Shown piece by piece: positions 22,256 to 34,830 of a stretch of DNA of 64,000 nt. Both the position numbers and the translations under genes were made by a program. Source of the stretch: Mixophyes australis (Eukaryota > Chordata > Amphibia > Anura > Limnodynastidae); NCBI GenBank assembly GCA_036250195.1, contig JAVHZZ010000001.1:398836117-398900116 (forward strand), in the 5' to 3' direction. Position 1 is the stretch's first letter. Every line of letters begins with the position of its first letter. The notes under the pieces were generated by a model, which saw only the letters and a list, made by a program, of their open reading frames with translations, did no database searches and was not told the origin of the DNA.

Positions 22256-22535
22256 CCTGTGAGTCAAGGGGGTAGACGTCTCCAGGTAAATAATCTAAAT
22301 GTTTCCTATCTAATCAAACTGATGGATCACATCCAATTATCTCTCACCCACCTACCACGCTTGAAGTCACTGAGCTCTTCAGAACAACCCATTTTGTATC
22401 AAAAAATGTTTGCAAATGGAGACTGCATGGCTAGTTGCTTGATTTTATACACCTCTGGCAACAGGTCTGATTGAAAGACCTCAATTCAATAATTAATAGG
22501 TGTGGCCAAATACTATTGTCCATGTAGTGTAGCTT
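22256..22535 (-). pseudogene. Tc1-like transposon 5' part and terminus
   Basis: Read on the minus strand, it starts at the Tc1-type end 'ctacatggacaatagtattt' and continues through 'caatcagacctgttgcc' and 'aagagctcagtgacttcaag', the leader of the Tc1 family whose downstream leader survives at 10,705. It is the other half of the copy interrupted at 20,120. Confidence 0.7.
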
Positions 22536-22539
22536 ATAA

Positions 22540-25020
22540 AAGAGAATGTAACGTTTTCAATATGGTGGGCGAAGTGTCAACTGTGTCCACAGGTTAATAT
22601 GGATTCCATAACCTGGATGCAAAACACGAGCAAACTACCGCTTTACTTAAACATACTGTCAACAACATTGTAATCCGAGTAGTGTTTGATGTGGAAGCAG
22701 AAGAAATATAGTATAATGAATACTGTTGGTGGCCAAGCAGAGTGGGACTCTATAAGCTTATGAAGAAGTTTAGGGAAAGGTGGGTAGTCAAAGGATTTTA
22801 GAATACTTGCAGGGATGAGGCAAAACAAGAGCAATTGAAGTGCTTTGTGGAGAGTTATTTGAACCAGTCCCCAGTTAGTGAAAAAGCAAGTTGCAGATGT
22901 CCGGGCCGCATGGAGGGAAGTGCAGACTCCTCTCTACTGCTAAATGTAACAGAATGTTAGTAAGTGTCATGGAGGGGTGATGTACTCACAGGGCGTACCT
23001 GTGGAAGGCTGTTACTCGTCCCAAAGTCTAACACTGGAATGAATATTGAATTAAAACGTTTAATTAGATTATTATGGCTAGTTTTACTACACTGAAGTAA
23101 GGGTGTAGGTTTCTATAGTAAGGGGTGAGTTATCAAAATCTGTATCCACAGGATTGCTATAAGAATATATGGAACACATGACTCTGATATTTAATGCGTC
23201 TCTCAATTCACGTGAAGCTATTTAAAACATAGCAGAGTTAAAATGTGCCTCCCATCCACCTTTTTCCCAAGTGCTGTCACATGCTTAAAAGAAAAATATG
23301 GAAATAAATATTTAAATACACAAAAAAAAAAAATACATAACCTCTTGTGTTTGATTGCTGAACAATTAAGCACAGTAAAATGTTTCTATCTAAATGTTTG
23401 TTTGCAAATGATGCCAGTTTCTTTTTTTCACTTTGTAGTATATATAGTCATTTTTCTTTTCATTTTTCATAGAACCGTTTATTGCAGAAGGATTTCAAAT
23501 GCAAGTGATACATTAACAGTACATCTGCACGTTGTTGTTCTTGGTAGGACATGCACTGTTCATACATTTACAGCACATTTAACAGTACTGAAAGAACCAG
23601 ACGTGATGTGCTGAGTGTGCCTTTCTGGCCAATGGTGGGCCACACAGAGTTTATGGTGTTTGCAAACACAGCCTGAAGCCTCAGCTGTTGGTCACTTTGT
23701 TCTTTAATGTCCCAAAGGGTAAGTGGGGACATAGGACAAAGGAAAGATGGCCACTTGTTTAATCACTTGCTTTAAGTACTTGGAATATCATTTGAAACAT
23801 TTAATATAGGGACATTGTAGTCTATATCTGGTATTTTATTTGACCTTATTCAAGCAAGTATGTGGCAAGTAAAAGATAATGCAACTGACACACATTGCAT
23901 TTTTCTCCGTACAATGCAATTAAGCATGTGTACATCAGCAAAAATAACATTGCATTATTGAAACAGATTAGTTTCATTACACATGGAAAAAACAGCTTAC
24001 ACCAATGATGAAAATATAAATGGCCAACCTTATTTTCACATGACTTGCTGGATTAATAGCTCAAGTCACTTGATCCGAAAATAAAATAAGCTCCGTGAAT
24101 TCCATAAATGATCTTATTGCTGTAAATTGCTGAGTATAACCACAGAATGCGCATAACATGACTAATAATTGCAAATTTATAAATAGGCGAATGGCAAGAT
24201 ATGTAGCTGCGATTCAGCAGAACCAGACTGACAAGAAGAATGCTTGTAAAAATTAAATGCTAAAGTTCATATTCCAGTTTCAAGGAAGGTTAACATAGTT
24301 TGCATTGTATATGAATTAGTTGAATCGAGTGAAAACATTTAACAGTGATGATTTTCTATTAAATGAAATGTTCATAATATTTTAAGAATTTGGCTGTAAA
24401 TAACCTTCATTTTCATAAACTGCAAATCATTGTTCTAAACAAAAACTGATCAGTTATGAATTAAAGTTTATGTTTCACTCAAAAGTAATATAGTTGGTAG
24501 CTTGAACAGTATGTTATCTACCTACAATATCAACATTGAAGAAATTTACTGCTCATCAGCATTATAACACTCATAAGGACCACAAATATTTCAAAATAGA
24601 AAGAGAGGTGTGAAAGGTTGTCTTGCAGAAATTAAAAGATGAAAAGCAAAAGCAAAGACAATTCTTTCAAGCTGCAATAAGACCTGGAAATAATGCCACT
24701 GAAGTAACTTATAAAGTAGCTTATATACTCGGGGAAAAAAAGAGAACGCATTCAGTGATGTAGAAATCGTGAAAGAATGCTTTTCAAGCTATTAAAAGAT
24801 TAGTTAACTTTAGAATTAACAAATTGTTTTCATTTTTTTTTCAGTTAGTAAGTATATAGTAGTTAGCTTTTTACAAAATAATGTACATTTGTTAGTATAT
24901 CTAATTGAAGTTTCTTCAATGTGGCCTTAATTGATTACAGCTAAATTAATGCAACAGTCCAACTTAAAAAAAGTCCCCCACCCCTGATCTAAGCTCTGTT
25001 TACCTAAGACTCATACCAAG
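22540..25020. other. AT-rich intergenic stretch, nothing recognised
   Basis: No gene or clear repeat family is seen. An open frame of 123 codons at 23,243-23,614 is hydrophobic/cysteine-rich, without family resemblance or splice support. Confidence 0.45.
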
Positions 25021-25055
25021 TTTGAATAACTCCTTCATAAATCAATCGCTCCCCC

Positions 25056-25498
25056 CTGGGCCGCCTTCAGAAATAATCATGCCCAGTACGGGCCCCCCGT
25101 GTCCTCTGGGCCCCCCCGATGAGCGCAACCCCCATGAGCAACAGCAACATATACTTACCTGGGGGCCCGTCGCTGGTCTCCGCTACTGTGTCTTCAGCCT
25201 GGCTGTCACCGTGAAAGCCAGGCACCAGGATGCGATCGCAGGGGTGGAGGAATCTGTCCCCCTGCAATTATGTGCTCTGCCTGTGTCAGATCACATGATC
25301 GCAGGGGGAATGATTCCTCCACCTCTGCGATGACATCCTGGTGCCTGGCTGTCACGGTGACAGCCAGGCTGAAGACACAGTAGCGGAGACCAGCGGCAGG
25401 CCCCCAGGTAAGTATATGTTGCGCTGTTGTACCGGGCCCCCTGGTGAGCCCGGGCCAGGTACAACAGTACCCCCAGTACCCCCCTGATGGCGGCCCTG
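25056..25498. mobile_element. Non-autonomous hAT element with long internal inverted repeat
   Basis: The ends are CTGGGCCGCCTTCAG and, reverse-complemented, CAGGGCCGCCATCAG. The flanks are GCTCCCCC and GCTTCCCC (7 of 8). Inside, about 90 bp ('gcctggctgtcaccgtga' region, from 25,145) is mirrored at 25,325-25,415, forming a strong hairpin. Both arms carry a consensus CAG|GTAAGT donor: plus strand with GT at 25,408, minus strand with GT at 25,158. Confidence 0.85.
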
Positions 25499-25567
25499 GC
25501 TTCCCCCATTACCTGAATTGGAGAGCCGGCTCGCCATCCTGGAAGACTAAGAGCATTATTTAAAGTT

Positions 25568-25735
25568 AGGTGCAAAGCCAGCTGATTGGTGCAAAATTGG
25601 ACAAACCATGTTGCAGTGTAAGGGGTGCAAATACAAATGTTATTTTCCCATGCAGGAAAATACTGCCTGTTTTTCTATTTAGCTCATAAATACTGGGCAC
25701 CTTTGTCTTCACACTGCAATTTTAAATTGAGCTAG
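25568..25735. repeat. Half of a GGGCCTGATTCATTAAG-type MITE
   Basis: The interior motifs 'accatgttgcagtgtaaggg', 'gtgcaaat', 'ggaaaatactg.ctg..tt' and 'cacactgcaattttaaattg' follow the interior of the complete copies at 31,818 and 34,422. The termini are missing. Confidence 0.6.
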
Positions 25736-25900
25736 GCAGTGACTGGCTGGGCTTGGGGACAGGGCTGTTCCCATAGTGGGCTAACTTGGGCTGGCTCACT
25801 GGACTACCTGCATTTTCTTTCCTTTAAAATGGCCCTAATAGGCTGCAGTGCTGAGTCTCGCCCCCTTCAGGCTAAAATTTTCCAGCCATCCCCAGGAGCT
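25735..25900 (+). repeat. Dispersed repeat, copy 2 (pair with 1,980-2,135)
   Basis: It shares the ordered blocks listed for copy 1. It starts at 'gcagtgactggctgggcttg' and abuts the half MITE at 25,568-25,735, suggesting insertion next to or into that element. Confidence 0.55.
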
Positions 25901-26699
25901 AGGACACTCCTCCCTTCCAACGTCTAAATCTGTATAGACATTTTAAATTTGATTCCTGCATATTTTTATCAAGAGGCAATATTGAAAATTATAGCTGAAT
26001 TTATTGCTGACTGCACATGAGGCTCTAAGTCTGCCCATAGCACTTCAGTAAACCTCCTTGGAAGCTTGTCTATAAAGTTTTATAGAAATGTTTATCGATG
26101 GTTTGCAGTTTGGTTATTGATCAAGTGAGCCCTGTTTCTAATAGGGGAACAGTTGGTGTAGTGTGTGCACTTCCGCTAGAGACCAGTCCCTCTTAGTCCA
26201 CAGACCCTGTCCTAAGCATAAAGAGCAAAGAGATGCTATCAAACTACATCCATAGTATCCAATATGATATAGTTACCCATCCCAGGTTTGATGGTATCTG
26301 TATATGTCTATTGTTTGTTATTCCATGTAATGAGCTGTGCTTGTGTGCCCAAAATATCTTACAAATAAACAAATCACATGCTGCAATGATAATATATTGT
26401 TTCTTGACATTTTATACACATAATAATAAAAAAAAAAACGTTTTATACAAAGTGTTTATTTTGGCTTAAAATGAAAATTGCTTTGGAAACACATTGATTT
26501 TAATACATTTGTTTCAATCTGAAAAAAATATTTTTCTTTTTCTTTTTTTATTCTCAGATTTTCCTAAATGCAATGTACCTATCAAATATAAAACAATAAC
26601 GCCACAGAATGTACAAATGCCCCAACCAACATCAAAAAATAGATTCTATGGTGGGATAAGATTCAGAGATTGACTTTTATAAAACTGAAGGCATTAGAT

Positions 26700-26827
26700 C
26701 AGGGATGGGCACAGTTTTCACTCAGCTGGTGCTGAGCCTCTCTTTCCAAGCTTAGCCAGTTAGTGGGTGATGGATCAGGGAGAAGTATATCAGCAACAGC
26801 TGGAGTGTGTAAGACTGCCCATTCCTG
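26700..26827. mobile_element. Short hAT-like MITE, 128 bp
   Basis: The ends CAGGGATGGGCA and, reverse-complemented, CAGGAATGGGCA match at 11 of 12. The flanking 8-mers CATTAGAT and GGTTACAT match at 5 of 8. Confidence 0.6.
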
Positions 26828-26829
26828 GG

Positions 26830-28240
26830 TTACATTAAGCACCAATCAAACAAACAATATGGATGTAGCCACAGTATCTGAAAAGAGTACTCTTAATACT
26901 AAAAGAGAGGCAATGTAATACTGTACAATCACTTCTAAACTGGCCTTTTTCTTTTTTTTACTTTTGGAAAAATCTTTTTGTTGTTTTGGCACTTATTGAG
27001 ATGTTTCTACTGTCCAACATCTAAAGGGTTCCGGATTTGGAATTACAGACATATTAAAATGCAAAATGCAAATATGGTGAAAATCATAAATTTCTTATTC
27101 AAGGGTGAAGAGATGATTCTTAGATCTCTTATTTTTTACTATTTTTTTAAGCAATTCCCATTTTGTACACTGTATTAAAACTATTAAAATAGGTATAAAG
27201 TGTAGTTCCCACTAAATACATTTTATTAAATATGTCAATATATCTGACAAAGTCTATCCATATATCTATAGTGATGTTTTTATGATTAGTTATAATGGGG
27301 CATATTCAATTAAGCCATGGGATCGCGCTAACGCACTAGAACGGGGCAAGAAGGTAATCTGTGGCACCGCAATAAGGCTGGTATTCCTTTGCACCCCATA
27401 GGGTTGCAAAGAAAACTCTGCATTATTGCGGTAATATATTACCTTATGGTGTATACGATGCATGGGAGGGATCCTCACTAAAGTACTATTACTGGGAAGG
27501 GAGAGGGTATTTAGTAAACCCGTTTAATAATAATGAAATAACAATGCAGAGCTAACCACAGTTGAGTATGGATCCCCTATGTTCTTGTCACAAATTATGC
27601 ATAATAAATGTAATAAATCATGTGAATCATCTGCACAATAGAAACAATTCAATCAGACAATTTCTTTCTTTTCTTCCAAAAATCAACAAATGCCATAAGA
27701 GTTTCCCCATCAGCATAGGGCCCATTCTGACAGAATGACATCACTCCTAGATGTAAATAAGCAATCTCAGATTTACATTTTTTCCTCTCGTAATACATTT
27801 TTGCTTTGCTATACTTTCCCTACTTCCCTCCCACCTTAGAGTCTCTGGGTTCACCTGCCATCAACTTTCATACACCTGTTTATCAAAGAAATACATTTAT
27901 TGTACCAGTAATTAACCTTGTAATATTGCTTTACATTGCTGTAGGCTTATTTAAATAAAAAATAAGATCAGATGATGAAACAGGGGCAGCTGTTGCCCTG
28001 CAATTCTGCCACGATAGGCTCCTATATGGTTATGTGACCTTAACACAAAGCCAGGCCTGAGTATAACATACCTTGTAACTTTGGAGGCCCAGGAATTGGG
28101 ACAGGGGATGTGGCCATTTAAAAATGGAGGCATGGTCATGTCATGATGGGGGCGTGAACTAGCACTTTTGAAATGTTAGGCTGCCCCTTTCCCTTCTCCC
28201 CTGTCCTCCAATCGCCCATTCACTGCTGGACACCACTACC
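26830..28240. other. Intergenic stretch downstream of DCHS2
   Basis: There is no gene. A fragment at 27,297-27,470 ('ggggcatattcaattaagcc', 'cgctaacgca', with a partly mirrored 'attaccttatgg') looks like a broken hairpin MITE. The rest is AT-rich and unassigned. Confidence 0.4.
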
Positions 28241-28243
28241 ACC

Positions 28244-28335
28244 TGCCTCCCAACTTTCTGAACTGTGGGACCAAGCTGTATTGATAGAGACAGTGGGACA
28301 CAGCCCACCTAAATCAGGATAATTGGGAGGCATGT
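28244..28335. repeat. Small inverted-repeat element with CCTCCCAA termini
   Basis: 'tgcctcccaact' and 'attgggaggcat' form inverted ends about 90 bp apart. A related end, 'aattgggaggtatg', occurs at about 32,862. The target duplication is not clear. Confidence 0.45.
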
Positions 28336-28824
28336 CATTTCTAAGTTCAAGTCAGCCAGTTACAATCTTGTCTATATTTAATGATCATTCTCTGAGTTAC
28401 TCATTTTGTTACATAGATTTAAAATTAATGCAAAGTTACTTATTAATGTTATTTATTCTTATGGATGACTTTATGCATCAGCTACAATATGTACACAATA
28501 CTGTAAGGGAGACGATAAATAAAACATTGTTAAATTCTAGTTGTAGAATATAACTATATGCTGTAAGTACTGGCCTGTGAAAATGAATCTGTTTGCACAA
28601 ATGGTTTTCAATTGAGACATGTTCATGCATTGTAAGAGCTGGAGATTTAGAGAATCGATACTAAAAACTGATTTGTATGTCGGAAACAAAATGTTTTTTT
28701 GCAACCAAAAACTGTAAGCAGAGTAGTCACTGAGTTCAGTGTTTTTTGAATGGCTAAAACTTACTGTGTACCACCCAATGTAGGTTGTAGAAATGTTACA
28801 ACTGAAACACAATGCAAAGTCATA

Positions 28825-28830
28825 TTTATT
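28825..28830 (-). terminator. Possible DCHS2 polyadenylation signal
   Basis: An AATAAA hexamer on the minus strand lies about 60 nt after the stop codon. Another minus-strand AATAAA is at 28,452-28,457, about 430 nt after the stop, and would give a more usual 3' UTR. The sequence alone cannot show which is used. Confidence 0.3.
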
Positions 28831-28889
28831 AGTTTAGACATGCCTTATTTGGTCCACACAAGTGCTCGGAGTTGTGAATATCTCATGTT

Positions 28890-31501
28890 TCACACCTGAA
28901 ACTCTTGCTGTATTAGCAGTTCTTCAGACAGAGCAGGCACTGATGTTCCATTAATTCCTGTATCTGAAAACACAGGTGAGGTTGAAGGAGTGTGGACTGT
29001 TAGCATGGACAGAGAAGGTGAAAAGGTCGGGGTCATAGTTGAAGGCTGGCATGCCAGATTAGAGAAAAAAGGGGAACGGGGATATTTCATAAATGTTTGT
29101 CCTGACATTATAGTTGGCATTCGAGGTGGAACTGCCCTTATCCCAGGCTGTGCCACGGATGTGATTAGTGGGGGTGGGAAAACAAAAGGCTTCTTTTGCT
29201 TAGGTACATGTCTATGCATTTTTTCATCTTTTAGCCTCCCAATATCACAGAAAACAGAGGAAAGAGTCTGGAACCTGGGTTCCCAACTAAGCAGGTAATC
29301 CCAATTATAACTTCCTCTCAAGTCCTCATCAGAGGCCACTAAAGATGCCAAAGAACCATATCTGGATTCATATGACATTGGAACATAGATGTAGTCCTGA
29401 CTGGTGTCTGGCAGTGCGTCTTTGTCCTTTGGATTGTTTTGATGTGTTGGTGGTAATTCCTTTTTGCAGTTATAATAAGCGTGACACTCTCCTTCTCCAT
29501 TTTGCTCCTTGAGGATCACTACACTGTCTGTGCTTTCTGACCCGATCACCACATCTGTTTCATCTGATTCACATGACAGCAGATCAGAGTCTCTTGGAAT
29601 TCCAGAGTCTGGAACTCTTGAAGCTCTTTCACTTAGAACAGAGCCAGATTCTTTTCTAACAGGGTATTCATTGATCATCTTTATTTCTTCATCTTCAGCA
29701 GTTTCCCCTTCTGTCGAGCCATGGCCACTCGAGTCTGAATTCCTGCATTTGTTCCCAGTGTCTTTCTTTTCTCTAATGCCAACTAACCCCAGCCACTCTG
29801 ATGTATCTGGAGCTAAACTGCTCTTGATATTTTCATACTTTGGACATTCATCAGACATGCAGTTTTTAACATTTGAATTGGGAAGTGCAGGAATGGCAGC
29901 CTCTTTTATCCCACAAGTATTTACAACATCTTTTCGCTTATATCTTAAAATAATTCCAATAAGGCTTATGGCCAGTAGCAAAAAAACCACAAATGAAATG
30001 CTGAAACTGATGGAAAGTATGTTTGCTGACATACCAGGGTAACCTTCTAGAGCTGTTGAAATGTTAACTCGAACAGTACAGGTTGATGACTTTGAATCTA
30101 ACATTGGGCTTTGAGCTTTTACCACTAACTCAATAATGTCATAATTTTTCTTAGTGTTACTTCGTTTCTTATGAACAGTTTGTATTAAGTGTATAATCCC
30201 ACTGGTTGCATTAACAGAAAAAAATTGTGAGGGTTTTTCAAGGAAATAATGGATGACTCCATCTGGTCCTTCATCGTTGTCTGAAGCTGCCACTGTGCCT
30301 ATAACTTGTCCGGGTTTGTTTTCTTGTGGCAGGTCAAATAAATATTGAGACTCGTGAAATATAGGTGCAAACTCGTCCTGCCCTTTAATGTCCACATACA
30401 CTAGCACACAGGCTGTGGATTCACTTCTATCTTTCACCTGTACGACAAGGCAATATCTCTTCTGCGTCTCATAATCAATTTTGTTCTTGGTATAAATATC
30501 CCCAGTTAACGAGTCTATGAAAAACATATCTTGGTATTTGGGTTCATTTAGGCACATAGATTGAATTGAATAACTCAAGATTCCAAACTGCCCTGAATCT
30601 AAGTCAATGGCATTGGCTGTGCATACTGGTGAGAAGGGGGGCATGTTTTCATAGAGATTGCAACTTAGGCTGTTAAACAGAAACATTGGTGTGAAGTCAT
30701 TTTCATCCAAAACAGTGATGTATAGTTTTGAAAATGCCTCATTTCTTTTACTTCCCCAAAAATCAGTAGCCTTTAAAATTAAAGTATGTGTAATAAAATT
30801 TTCATAATTCAGAGGTTGTGCTAATGTGACAGTACCATTTTTTGAATCTATTGTGAAAAAGCTTCCATCGTTCCCAGAAGTTATACTGTACACAATATCC
30901 GCATTCTCTCCACTGTCACAATCAGTGGCTAATACGCTGATCACTTCACTATTTATGGGATGGTGTTCTCTGACACTAATATGGTATTCCGAGTTGTGAA
31001 ATATTGGTGGATTGTCATTGGAATCAAGTACAGATATCCAAACAGTGGCACTAGAATTTAAAGGAGGGAATCCTCGGTCTGAGGCAAGTAAAACTAACAT
31101 GTGGGTGGTCTTTGTCTCATAGTCCAAAATCCCATTTAAAACTAGTTTTCCAATTACTACAAAAGGAGGCTGAGAAAGAATTCCAATGTTTTCCACATTG
31201 AACAGGTTGTGTGAATTTCCATTGACAATAGAAAAGTCAATATATGCATTTTCATGTGTCCAATCCAAATCGGTAGCTGTGAACGTGAGAATGGTCTGCC
31301 CAACTACCGCATCCTCTCTTACACTGATCCGGTATACTTCCTCTGAAAACGTAGGTATATAATTATTCACATCGTGAATTTGCAGCTCAAGAATGGTAGT
31401 TGAAATCAAAGCTGGAATGCCTTTATCCTTGGCTTCTATCAAAATGGGAATCACTGTACTCTTCTCCTTGATTCCCACTGGCATGTCAGTATGCACTGAA
31501 C
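28890..31501 (-). CDS. DCHS2: DCHS2 terminal exon: last cadherin repeats, membrane segment and cytoplasmic tail
   Basis: This 2,612-bp exon encodes residues 747-1616 and the TGA at 28,890-28,892. It completes one repeat and carries four more. The linkers are DVNNYIPTF, DSNDNPPIF, DENDFTPMF and GQDEFAPIF, so three of the four depart from DxNDN. The membrane helix (ILSISFSISFVVFLLLAISL, continuing to RYKRK) lies at about 30,023-29,949. The tail has SSGHGSTEGETAEDEEIKM, then SRVPDSGIPRDSD, the GSYNWDYLLSWEPRFQ core at about 29,271-29,320, a PPPLIT block and the end QQEFQV. The acceptor is TTTCTTCTAG|GTTC. The intact frame over 870 codons argues for a functional gene. Confidence 0.95.
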
Positions 31502-31817
31502 CTAGAAGAAACATATTGATAAATTATTTATTAGAACTATATTCACAAGTTATTATGCACATGTAGTAAGTTTTTGTGTAAGTGCAACATTTCACAGGTT
31601 CTGTAGTCTGGTGCAAAATGCTTGTCAGTTCAATTTGTGATGCAGCTCTGTAAATTTTAAGCTACAGCATTGAATATATTGTATTTCAAGAAAAATATAA
31701 AATACAAGGGAAACACTAGTCAATACATTCAGAAGAAACTTGCGTTTGCCATGTTCCCAAGTTCATATTATGGTACAAATTGCTTTACAGTACAGATTTA
31801 TTAGACTTGAATATTTC

Positions 31818-32136
31818 GGGCCTGAGTCATTAAGGAGATCAAAAAAAGAAGTAAATTTGATCTTGGACATACCATGTCACAATGCAAGGGGTGCAACTTA
31901 GTGTATTATTTTGCATGTAAGGAAAATACTGGCTGCTTTTTCATGTAACACACAAATACTTGATATCTTTATTTTTACGCTGAAGTTTAAAGTTGATCTA
32001 GGATATGCCCTACCCTAACTATAAATCTGTCCCCACATTTTATATTTACCTCCCCCTCCAATGCAACATGGTTTTGCCAAAGTGCAAAGTTACTCCTTTT
32101 TTTTTTTTGCTTTGCTCTCCTTAATGATTCAGGCCC
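31818..32136. mobile_element. Hairpin MITE, GGGCCTGA-type termini, in DCHS2 intron
   Basis: The ends are GGGCCTGAGTCATTAAGGAG and, reverse-complemented, GGGCCTGAATCATTAAGGAG. The flanking trinucleotide TTC is present on both sides (31,815-31,817 and 32,137-32,139). A 3-bp duplication would suit a PIF/Harbinger-like origin, but the sequence does not prove the superfamily. Confidence 0.8.
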
Positions 32137-33686
32137 TTCTAGTTTAAATATGAATTGTCATACTATTATTCATATTCAACTTTCTAACCTAGTTTCCATT
32201 CTGGTAAAAAACAAAAATGCTTGCATGGCACAGGTGGCTACGATGCAACTAACAGGTCGCGCTGAATTGGATTCAGCTCACTTTTAATTTCTCAAGAGGC
32301 TATGTTTGGAGTATTCAAAGTCTGTGGGAATCACAACTCAGGAACAGCAGTGATGCCAGGGTTGAGACTACCATTTTACACTGTGGGCAATATACAATAA
32401 AAGGACATTAAAGAAGATGTTTCCTTTAAGGAGTACCTGACATCTACACATAACTCCACAGTAAAAAGATATGTGATTAGACAACATATAACTAAATATA
32501 CAGGGGCTCATGTACAGTTGGACGTAAGCCCATTTTGTTTGCGTAACATGCTCATTTACACTACTACCCATGCACACACAAGAAATTTAGGCATTCATCC
32601 CTATGAACATTTAGAGGGATGCATGATACATGCTGATGATGATGATCAGCAGCATGGACATTGCCAGTGTTTAAAGAAATAAATAAATAATATGTTTAAA
32701 TCAAATGGCCCTAGTTCCAAAAAAATGTGTATTATAGTGTGGGCTGGTTGCAGCAATTTAGGCATGGGACAGTATGGGAAAAAGCCACAGCCATCACTAG
32801 GCTATGATAGGCTTGACTGGTGACACTATAACAGGAAAGCCCTCAAAATTTGGACAATTGGGAGGTATGTTATTGAAGCCTGAGCTGCCGTTTATGAATG
32901 TCAAGGGAATGTAGTGCTGGTTCCCTTCTCAGTACCTCTCCCACTGGCAAGGGACCCAGGCAGTCAGCTATAGCCTCTAGTTCTAGTGTTGTTCTCAGGA
33001 CTTGTTGGAATCGTATTGCCAGCACTTAGTCACTATATCACCCCCCTAACATGATGTGGCTTTGCCTCGTTCTTGGAGGGGCTATGCCCTGATTAAGGAC
33101 TTTTTGGGAGATATGTACATACATAGTCTTGAATGTGAACGCTGTCAATCTCAATGCAAAAACTGTTTTCTCATTGGGGTTGTCATGGTATCTTGCTGAC
33201 ATTCTGTTGATGTAACCAGGACTTCCTCCAATCTAGAGTTGGACAAGTCAATGCAGAGGAGTCCCCTCCATATTTCCATCTCTGCACTCATAATACTGCT
33301 GGCATGTCAGCTAGCATTAGATCACTATTACAAGAGACCCGTTTATGCTGAGACGTGAAGGGGACATTGATCAGGTCTCCCTTGCCATTACATGTTCCCC
33401 CTACACAAAGTATTAAGGTAAAAATAAGTTTGAAAGAAATGACTAAATGATACAATAAATAAAAACATTAAATGGCTTCAGTCTCCCTCGGGTTCTTTTC
33501 CAAGCTCCAAATTACATTACCTATCTTCATGACACTGATGTATTCTGCAATATGGTGGCACACTCAAAAATACATAAATTCATGCACCCCCAATCTACAA
33601 GAATGGCAAAATGGCATTTTCGACCCATTTTTTTGTCCGCCTAGGGTACGACTAATAGTGGTTGAATTAATTACAAATTTACCTAC

Positions 33687-33825
33687 CAGTGGTTGGATTA
33701 ATAACAAATTCTTTAGACGGAGAAATAATTCTGTAAGAAACAGGACCATACATCTCAGAGTCCTTGTCTGTAGCAGATATGGTTATGATAAATGTATCAG
33801 GCGCAGTCAGCTCCGGCACTGTAAC
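33687..33825 (-). CDS. DCHS2: DCHS2 exon, half a cadherin repeat
   Basis: This 139-bp exon encodes residues 701-746: VTVPELTAPDTF, the SATDKDSEMYGPVSYRI box and EFVINPTTG. The acceptor follows a long pyrimidine tract and reads TTTCCTGAAG|GTTAC. The donor is ACTG|GTAGGT. It joins in phase to the preceding exon (KDSYK|VTVPEL) and to the terminal exon (NPTT-G-SVHTD). Confidence 0.91.
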
Positions 33826-34302
33826 CTTCAGGAAAGAAAGAAAGAACAAAAGCAAAATAAAATTTTAGCATTGTCAGAATTCACCAATTTTGTCTGGAAA
33901 TTGTGAAATATAACTAAAAAAAATACACGCAGTTCATCCATTGTTTTTGTTGTAAATCTATACATAGATTTAAAATATTTTCTTAACTGTTCCTGAATTC
34001 AAATAAACCTTATGATTTATTAAAATCCTCAATTGAGCATTTTAATTCAAATAGCATCATGTCATGAGCAACCCCGTGATGCTGACAGCCTAGGTGTAAT
34101 TTTATACTATTAGAAGCAAAGCTTCACACGGTATCTCTCTGTCTTTTTGGCTTCTTGTAGAGCTGCAACCAAAATGCCTTTGTAAACATCCCCAGTGCTC
34201 TGCATATTTTCATCTGACTCTTGTACTGATTTGTACATTTTTTTCTACTTTTTTCTACTTAAGAGTCCATCAAAATCTCTAACGTCCACAATACATTACC
34301 AT

Positions 34303-34830
34303 GGGGTAAGTTTATCAAGCTGTGAGTTTCCGGCAGGTTTGAAATGTGGAGATGTTGCCTGTAGCAACCAATCAGATTATAATTATCATTTTGTAGAATG
34401 TGCTAAATAAATGATAACTAGGGGCCTGATTCATTAAGGATCTTAAATGAAGAGGATCCTTATTTCAGTCTCCTGGACAAAACCATGTTACATTACAAGG
34501 GGTGCAAATTAGTATTCTGTTTTGCACATAAGTTAAATACTGACTGTTTTTTCATGTAGCACACAAATATCAACTGAAAATTTCAGTGTAGAAATAAGCT
34601 ATCAAGTATTTGTGTGCTACATGAAAAAACAGTCAGTATTTAACTTATGTGCAAAACAGAATACTCATTTTCACCCCTTGCATTGTAACATGGTTTTGTC
34701 CAGGAGACTGAAATAAGATTCCTCTTCATTTAAGATCCTTAATGAATCAGGCCCTAGAATCTGATTGGTTGTTAAAGGTAACATCTCTACTTTTCAAACC
34801 CACCGGAAACTCGAAGCTTGATAAATTTAC
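34303..34830. mobile_element. Hairpin MITE (GGGGTAA type) carrying a second MITE
   Basis: The outer arms 'ggggtaagtttatcaagctg' and 'aagcttgataaatttac' and the mirrored 'gttgcctgtagcaaccaatc' region match the copies at 4,749 and 35,411. A complete GGGCCTGATTC-type MITE sits between the outer arms at 34,422-34,754. Confidence 0.8.
34422..34754. mobile_element. Inner hairpin MITE (GGGCCTGATTC type), TAG duplication
   Basis: The ends are GGGCCTGATTCATTAAGGAT and its exact reverse complement. TAG flanks both sides (34,419-34,421 and 34,755-34,757). The uninterrupted outer copies contain a single TAG at this site, which confirms insertion with a 3-bp duplication. The two halves are nearly perfect inverted copies of about 165 bp. 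Confidence 0.88.

Noticed and set aside
23243..23614. 123-codon plus-strand ORF
   Set aside because: AT-rich hydrophobic translation without family resemblance, splice context or promoter.
29509..30042. 177-codon plus-strand ORF
   Set aside because: It is the antisense shadow of the DCHS2 membrane/tail coding region.
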